In this document: one piece after another, positions 58,295 to 64,000 of the stretch
Layout: every line of letters begins with the position of its first letter
Position numbering within the stretch: position 1 is the stretch's first letter
Source: Gari tellinella
Taxonomy: Eukaryota > Mollusca > Bivalvia > Cardiida > Psammobiidae
DNA length: 64,000 nucleotides
Assembly (NCBI GenBank): GCA_922989275.2
Contig: OV277866.1
Span: 33,311,246-33,375,245, forward strand
Reading direction: 5' to 3'
Made by a program: the position numbers and the translations under genes
Notes under the pieces: model-generated
What the model was told of the DNA's origin: nothing
Database searches by the model: none
What the model saw: the letters and a program-made list of their open reading frames with translations, nothing else

Positions 58295-59015
58295 ACCACA
58301 TTCTCCACTGTAGCACGTTGTCGATTAATCGTTGCACACTGACACTGGAGCTGATTGAAGAAACGATGGGAGTCAAATCATATGATTGCATAAGATGACG
58401 GTATTATTGATTATTTTAAGAAAAATGAGGGCTTAATGACCTTTAATTGTTACGTAATAGATTAAATATCACGGGTCGTAATCAATAAACTAATTTTCCG
58501 AAATCAACGGTCCCCAATTCACTAGGAAGCCAATGCAATAAATCACCAATTTACCGAACGGCTAAAATAGAATACAATTATTTTTTTTTCAGAAAATGCT
58601 GTTAGTCAACTTTGATAATTGAGTGAACTTTAAATTGCCCTAAATTGCACTTTATTGGTTTGAGTGTTAATTCTGTCCCAGTAATGCGCTACCGAAGCGT
58701 TTGGAAAATGTTGCTAACAAGTGAAGTATCTTTTATATTCATTTATAGTTGTATGATATCACAGGTGCTCGTCATATGCAATGTCCCTCTACACCCCACT
58801 CCCTATACATAAATGGTTTCAGATACCATGTTATAAGTATATAAACCATTGCAAAAGACCGTTGTCTGGCCAAATTAAAAAATCAGTTCTACATAATCAG
58901 TATTCATCATACATATCACTAGGCTCTTTGTGTAATTTCGTTTTGAAAAAAAATATTTTTATTCCAATTTAGATCAGAAATTTTGTTATAACAGCAATGA
59001 TGTATCAGTGAGTGT
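58295..59015. other. No supported gene or repeat
   Basis: Nothing recognised. Confidence 0.35.
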
Positions 59016-59022
59016 TTATCTG

Positions 59023-59456
59023 TAATGTGCAAACCGAGAGACCGAGGAACAACAAACCCCGGCGATGCAAAGCTTAAAACCACATCAAGAGATGTTTGTT
59101 GCACTACACAATTGACTCAATTCCCAACATACAACGATCCAGTAAGCAGCAATTGCATATACTAACGTACCACGTACGTTACATAACCCTTCCCTCCGAG
59201 AAGTCTCGTCCCGAGACTTTGATCCTGTAGGAACCTTAGGTATGGCAACTACGGTCTGGCAGTTGTTATTATCCCACCGTTGTCACCATTTACAACGTGC
59301 AAAACGAGAGACCCAGCAACATCAAACCTAGTCGATGCAAAGCGTAAGCTCACATAAAAAAATGTTTGTTGCGCCACATAACTGACTCACTTCCAAACAT
59401 ACAACGATTTGGGAAATCTCATTTGCATATACCAACGTACCACGTTCGTTACATGT
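59023..59456 (+). repeat. Diverged direct duplication, two ~160-bp units
   Basis: Unit 1 (59,023-59,184) and unit 2 (59,296-59,456) share GAGAGACC, GATGCAAAGC, ATGTTTGTTGC, CCAACATACAACGAT-like and CAACGTACCACG blocks in order, separated by ~110 bp of unrelated DNA. Confidence 0.7.
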
Positions 59457-59718
59457 CTAAACAGTATGACTGAAACGGTGGCGTTAGGGGTGGGAGGACC
59501 AAAAGAGACATATCGTGTAACGAGCACTTGTGTATAATATGACATGGTATTATTTAAAAATATACGCGTTTTTGCTTAACAGTGATGTCTGTTTGGAAGT
59601 TTGAAAGCAGAAAAGTTGCCCAATAATTCGATGTTCTCACTGGCATCAAACTGATTACAGCGTATATTTTGATGATCGACACTACTTTCAAAACGTTGTC
59701 ATTTTTATCGTTTTATGG

Positions 59719-60989
59719 TATAGGTCGTTTGCAGTTAAAAAAAACACGATAATTTTCAAATATCTCCATAACAAGACAACGGAGACAAATGGAATTTTGC
59801 ATATATTTATGATATACCTATACCAACTCTGACAAAAAAGAACATATTTTTTCTCTTCGTAATAAAAAAGTTTTATTCATAACTTCTATATAAAGTTTAC
59901 ACTTCTAAGGGACACTTTTCCGAAGGGTGATTTCAAGTTATTCAACAGCCTATCTTTCGCGACCCGGTAACGCCTCACCGTTAAGCCATCGCATACCATA
60001 GCAGTTTACAACTAACCGAACGAGGCCCTGACTGGGGTACGTTAAACGTATTAACCGACCATACTGTTATTTGCGAACATATTAGATCCTAATCGGACAC
60101 CGGAGTCATTTCGTATATGAATTGGATCCGAACCATGTGCCCCTCATACGAACTTTTTATCAACAAAACGCAAAATAACTAAATGTGATAAATAGCAGAA
60201 GAGACATGTTCTTATCAGACCATCTACACAACTTACCTTTATCAAACTTTCAACAGAATGTTTCCAGAGCAGTTCGAAAACCTTTACTATTTTATCGTGA
60301 AACGTAACGTAAACGTTCCACAATACAACTCTAACATTGATACAGCTCCAGATAAGGGGAGTATTTACGAAATTAACATCTTTATTTCTGAGCTAAGCCC
60401 TATGATGTGACTACTCACTTGAACTGTCGTTTCTAGACGATTCTAATGAGTAGTCACACCATAGGATTTGGTGCTGAAATGGGTGAAAAATGTTAGACTG
60501 GTTCAACTTTCTCTCTCTTATCTTGAGCTCTGTAGTTATGTAGAAATGGTAGAGCTTCGGTAAAAAGTAACTGCAATTCTCTTTATTCCAGGTGAAGAGT
60601 TCGTGGATTTAGGCATACTAAAAATGTAATGGATTATGGGGCCTCACAATTAATTTTGTACAACTAAATAACCAATATCAGCACGGGATTCACATTGCAG
60701 ACAGAAGCAACTTGCACGGGATTTTACCTGGGGATATTCTCCAATATAAACAAACGTGATCAAGGTAATAGCCAATAACACCCCACGAAATTGACCATTT
60801 TCAGCGACACAAAATTTATATAAAACAAAGAAGAAAAGTTTTTAGTTAGACTATCAAAAATTCTGAATTTCCTTGTCAGAGTTGGTATAGGCACATCATA
60901 AGTGTATGCAAAACTTCAACTAAATACGTCCTCTAGTTTTAAAATTATCTAAGATTTATCGTGTTTTTTTGAACTGCAAACGACCTATA
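59719..60989. mobile_element. 1.27-kb element with ~130-bp inverted repeats
   Basis: Left arm starts TATAGGTCGTTTGCAGTT at 59,719; right arm ends with its inverse at 60,988. Arms match, with substitutions, through CACGATAA, TTTTGCATA and CCTATACCAACTCTGACA. Interior contains an F7 MITE and no convincing ORF. Confidence 0.75.
60342..60532. mobile_element. F7 MITE (hAT-like ends)
   Basis: ACAGCTCCAGATAAGGGGAG and the inverse of CTCTTATCTTGAGCTCTGT. Palindromic centre GACTACTCACTTGAACTGTC / TCTAATGAGTAGTC. Confidence 0.8.
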
Positions 60990-61039
60990 ATGTGCTAGTT
61001 TCTTTTCACTGAATAAATGACTAACCTTTATACATATTG

Positions 61040-61795
61040 TATGGAATGCAGGTCCGGACATGCACATTGCTAATTTGCAAGTTGGTAAATGCTATTATAT
61101 GTCACTTGCTAGTTCAGAAATGCTAATTTGACAATGGCCAATATGCCATTTGCCAGTTTCTAAATGCTAATTACCATCTGTCGTGAATCTTATTTCTAAA
61201 TGCTAATCTTTGTATCTTGCTAGTTATATAATGCTAATTTGCCAATTACTATATGCCATTTGCCAGTTGCTAATGCTAAATGCTAATTGTCATTTGTTGT
61301 AAATCTAATGCCGATCGGGACATGCAACTTGCTAAATGCGTATTGCTTCTTTGCCAGTTGCTAAATGACAATTTGCTTATTTGCTAATTGCTAATGTGCC
61401 AGTTACAAAATGCTAGTTATATAATGCTTATTTTCCAATTGCCAATATGCCATTTGCTAGTTTCTAAATGCTAATTGCCATTTGTCGTAAATCTAATTTC
61501 TTTTCACTGAAGAGTGTTTCTGTATCTTGCACAATGTTCCGGATCCCTTGTGATTGATGTTTACGTACCAGTTTCATGAAACAAGATCACACGGTTAATA
61601 CGTGAGAGGAACACATTCGTAAATATTCATTTGGCAAATGGCAATGTAGCAAAAATCAATTGGCATGTCCGGAGCACTCCTTAGCATTTACCTACTGGCA
61701 AATTAGCAATTAACAAATAAGCAATTTTCATTTAGTAACTGGCAAAAAGGCAATTAGCATTTAGCAATTGGCATGTCCGGACCGGCATTCCATAC
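61040..61795. mobile_element. F13 element, 24-bp TIRs, internal repeats
   Basis: TATGGAATGCAGGTCCGGAC at left; the inverse of GTCCGGACCGGCATTCCATA at right (one mismatch over 24 bp). About 450 bp of the left side is degenerate GCTAATTTGCCA-type repeat; the right side carries the same in reverse. Confidence 0.82.
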
Positions 61796-61930
61796 TATTG
61801 ACATTTTTAGCCAAAATACAATTCTGACATGTTTGGATCAGAAAACGCCGTCGAGCAGCGGCGATTCAAAAACACATATTTCTTGTTTTGGGTTTTATAC
61901 AATTTTTGTGATCATAAAGGCACTATTTAC

Positions 61931-62144
61931 TTTAATACTTTCACTTTCACTGTTTCATTATCGTTTGCTTCCATTTGTTTTCTGTAAACTCGTTTCAAAG
62001 TTCATTGAAAGGCAGTATGATTGACACAATTTCAATACGAGTGTCAAACAGTTTAGCTCCTGATCAGATGTCGCGTTATGCGGCGTCTGATAAGGATATA
62101 AACAGTTTGAACGCATTTTTAAGCGTCATTGAGAGGGAAATGGT
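61931..62144 (+). mobile_element. F2 MITE with module A
   Basis: CTTTAATACTTTCACTTTCA and GGGAAATGGTTA. Hairpin about 62,044-62,107 with several mismatches. Confidence 0.75.
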
Positions 62145-62178
62145 TAGCTCTCTCGCTCCGCTTTATGCATTTGTTTTA

Positions 62179-62521
62179 TACAGGGTTTATTCGCTACAGC
62201 AGCCTTACTAACTACGATTCCCTCCGTTAAACAATACTTATCGCTTTCCCCCCAAACATAACAGTTATGACTAACACTTTAACTGCTGCAATATCGTCTG
62301 CTGTTTTTCTCAATGACATTTAGGCAGAAGAAATATGATGACGAGGGACAATAAATTCGAATCCGGATCAGACGCCGCGTGAAGCGGCGTTTGATCTGGA
62401 TACAAACTGTTTGCAATAGCGAACCACTTATTAAATTTCCCTCCCTATAACAACTCCTTCAGAACAACTCGCATATTATTTGTCTCCAATTTTGGTGTTT
62501 TTGAAGAGAGGGAGCTCCATA
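62179..62521 (+). mobile_element. F3 MITE with module A
   Basis: TACAGGGTTTATTCGCTACA (diverged left) and GAAGAGAGGGAGCTCCATA right. Hairpin at about 62,350-62,410. Confidence 0.8.
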
Positions 62522-62556
62522 GAATAAGAAAATTACCGCTCTAATGTTTTCTGTTT

Positions 62557-62698
62557 TTATCCTTTCACTGCATAATATCGCCTGCATCAATATTATGATC
62601 GTCACTGAAAAGATTTTTGAACAGTTTGGAGATTGATCATATGCGGCTTTTGATCAGGATAAATACTGTTTGCACAATCGACCTGTTACTTGTCAATG
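62557..62698 (+). mobile_element. F2 MITE, left part with eroded hairpin
   Basis: TATCCTTTCACTGCATAATA and AGATTGATCATATGCGGCTT. Fused to an inverted F2 copy. Confidence 0.65.
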
Positions 62699-62891
62699 GC
62701 GCCTTAAAAACGCGTTTGCAAACAGTGTGGGTCCTGATCAGGACTCAAACTGTTTGACACGCTTATCGATATTAATTTGGTCATACAACCTTTAATCTAA
62801 CTTTGAAACGTGATTGCCCAACTGAAGCAAACGACAATAAAGCGGTGAAGGGGTAAATATCTCCCGATTAATTTGATCATGAAAGGGTTAA
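62699..62891 (-). mobile_element. F2 MITE, inverted, collapsed hairpin
   Basis: GTGTGGGTCCTGATCAGGAC shows the module with its GC centre deleted. Right end GATCATGAAAGGGTTAA shares the TTAA at 62,888 with the next element. Confidence 0.75.
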
Positions 62892-63138
62892 CTCTTTGAA
62901 CCGTAGTCCCGCATATAGGCGTCCTATTCAAACAGTGTACACGTGAATATTACACATGTCCTATGCAAACAGTGAAGACCCAGATCAGAGGGCTCCGAAA
63001 GGAGCCCTCTGATCAGGGTCTTCACTGTTTGTCACAATGCCAAACATTGACAAAAACAACCCTTAAAAGTCAAAAATGGACTAGACTAAAATGGAAACTG
63101 GACTTGCCCATTTGAGGTTTCAGGGATGAAAGGGTTAA
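62888..63138 (-). mobile_element. F6 MITE with module A variant (complete)
   Basis: TTAACTCTTTGAACCGTAGT and CAGGGATGAAAGGGTTAA. Hairpin at about 62,970-63,033: AACAGTGAAGACCCAGATCA, stem GAGGGCTCC-GAAA-GGAGCCCTC. Confidence 0.88.
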
Positions 63139-63275
63139 AGGAACTCTCTAATCAAGGTCTGTACTATTTGCTAATTTATATGTCATGAGGCAAAGCCTAA
63201 ATAGTTAAAAATGGACTAGACCTAATTTAAAATTATCTCCGTTATTAAAAATGTTTGAAGACGGATGAGTTAAAA
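63139..63275 (-). mobile_element. F6 MITE fragment
   Basis: AATCAAGGTCTGTACTATTT (hairpin right arm) then AAAATGGACTAGACCTAATT; left half absent, directly joined to the complete F6. Confidence 0.6.
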
Positions 63276-63612
63276 CAAACTTTAGGGAAATTGTGGACAA
63301 GAAGACATGCGTTTGTGCCTTAATAACCAGTATCGTTTAAGGTTGTAATTTAATAAAGCCTGCATGCAATGAATGTTTCATTTATCGAGGCAGTTTTGCA
63401 TAACAAAATACCAAATAACGTGCAACAATGGGGGTTGAAAAAAGGGTTTTAAGACATTAAAATTGTTCCAATCAATAGGAGTTTCAAATCCTAATCAAAC
63501 ACTCATTCAAAAATTTTGCCATGAACTTGTCTAACTCACCATTATGGCCAATGAACTAAACTCGGTTGTAGTTGACACCATATAGTTACATTTGTACATG
63601 TACCTAGTATCC

Positions 63613-63850
63613 TTAACCCTTTCATGATCAAATTATTCGGGATATATTTACCCTTTCATCGCTTTATTGTCGTTTACTTCAGTATTATAGTCTGCACTGT
63701 CGTTTGAAAATAAGATTTAAGGCAAACTGACTGACAAAATTTCGAAACGAGTGTCAAACAGTTTTGGTCCTGATCAGACATCGGCGTCTTATCAGGACCA
63801 AAACTGTTTTCAAACGCGATTTTAAGCGTCATTGAGAGTGAAATGGTTAA
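63613..63850 (+). mobile_element. F2 MITE (long-end variant), shortened hairpin
   Basis: TTAACCCTTTCATGATCAAA and GAGAGTGAAATGGTTAA. Hairpin centre contracted to CAGACATCGGCGTC. Confidence 0.88.
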
Positions 63851-63879
63851 AAAGAAATTACTCTTTAATCGCCGTAATC

Positions 63880-64000
63880 GCATTGTGTCATCTTTTCAAA
63901 CAGTCTTCACTAGATCAAAACTGTTTGAAAATCTAAGTTTAAAATAATATTGCCGACAACAATATTGACGCAGACGACCGATAAACGGTATTGGGGTAGA
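63880..64000 (-). mobile_element. F2-like fragment at window end
   Basis: CAAACAGTCTTCACTAGATC with AAAACTGTTTG is a collapsed module A; GTTTAAAATAATATTGCCGA follows. Truncated by the window edge. Confidence 0.5.

Overview
This is a gene-poor, AT-rich stretch of an animal nuclear genome. No intact host gene, rRNA, tRNA gene, operon or CRISPR array could be supported. The best lineage guess is a bivalve mollusc: a tRNA-headed SINE at about 28,605 has a downstream domain I associate with molluscan SINEs, and the interspersed repeats fit. Species is not determinable from sequence reading alone.

The only long coding unit is a nearly complete non-LTR retrotransposon (LINE) at about 670-5,900: an RRM-type ORF1 protein, then an ORF2 with AP-type endonuclease, YADD reverse transcriptase and a C-terminal zinc knuckle. 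ORF1 and ORF2 share one frame, separated by a single TAG; ORF2 also carries one in-frame TGA in the endonuclease. Right after it (5,940-7,690) is a satellite-like tandem array of about 10 hairpin units. Copies of a ~240-bp repeat lie on both sides.

The remaining ~56 kb is a mosaic of short non-autonomous DNA transposons (MITEs). Two terminal types dominate. One has TTAA-CCC...GGG-TTAA ends (piggyBac-like): F1 (CCCTTTACC), F2 (CCCTTTCACTGCC), F5 (CCCATTTGTACCCACG), F6 (CCCATTAATCGCTG). The other has TA-CAGT...ACTG-TA ends (pogo/Tc1-mariner-like): F3 (CAGTGCTCCCTCTCTACAACG), F4 (CAGTGGAGAAAACGTTATTC), F8, F10 and a 1.44-kb element at 51,055. hAT-like ends (CAGGGC, CAGGGG) mark further elements (F7, F9, 26,929).

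The main discovery candidate is that two hairpin modules sit in the middle of otherwise unrelated MITEs. Module A (outer arm CAAACAGTTTGGA, inner arm GATCAGACGCC plus its inverse) occurs about 50 times, in F2, F3, F4, F5, F6 and the ~240-bp repeat. Module B (arm GGCTGAAAGTAAAGCAGAAT plus its inverse) occurs about 20 times, in F1, the tandem array and, in a variant form, F10. Arms differ between families and copies but keep base pairing, and one F4 copy (12,379) lacks the module at a position consistent with precise gain or loss. This could be a hairpin cassette moving between MITEs, or palindromes maintained by hairpin-templated repair.
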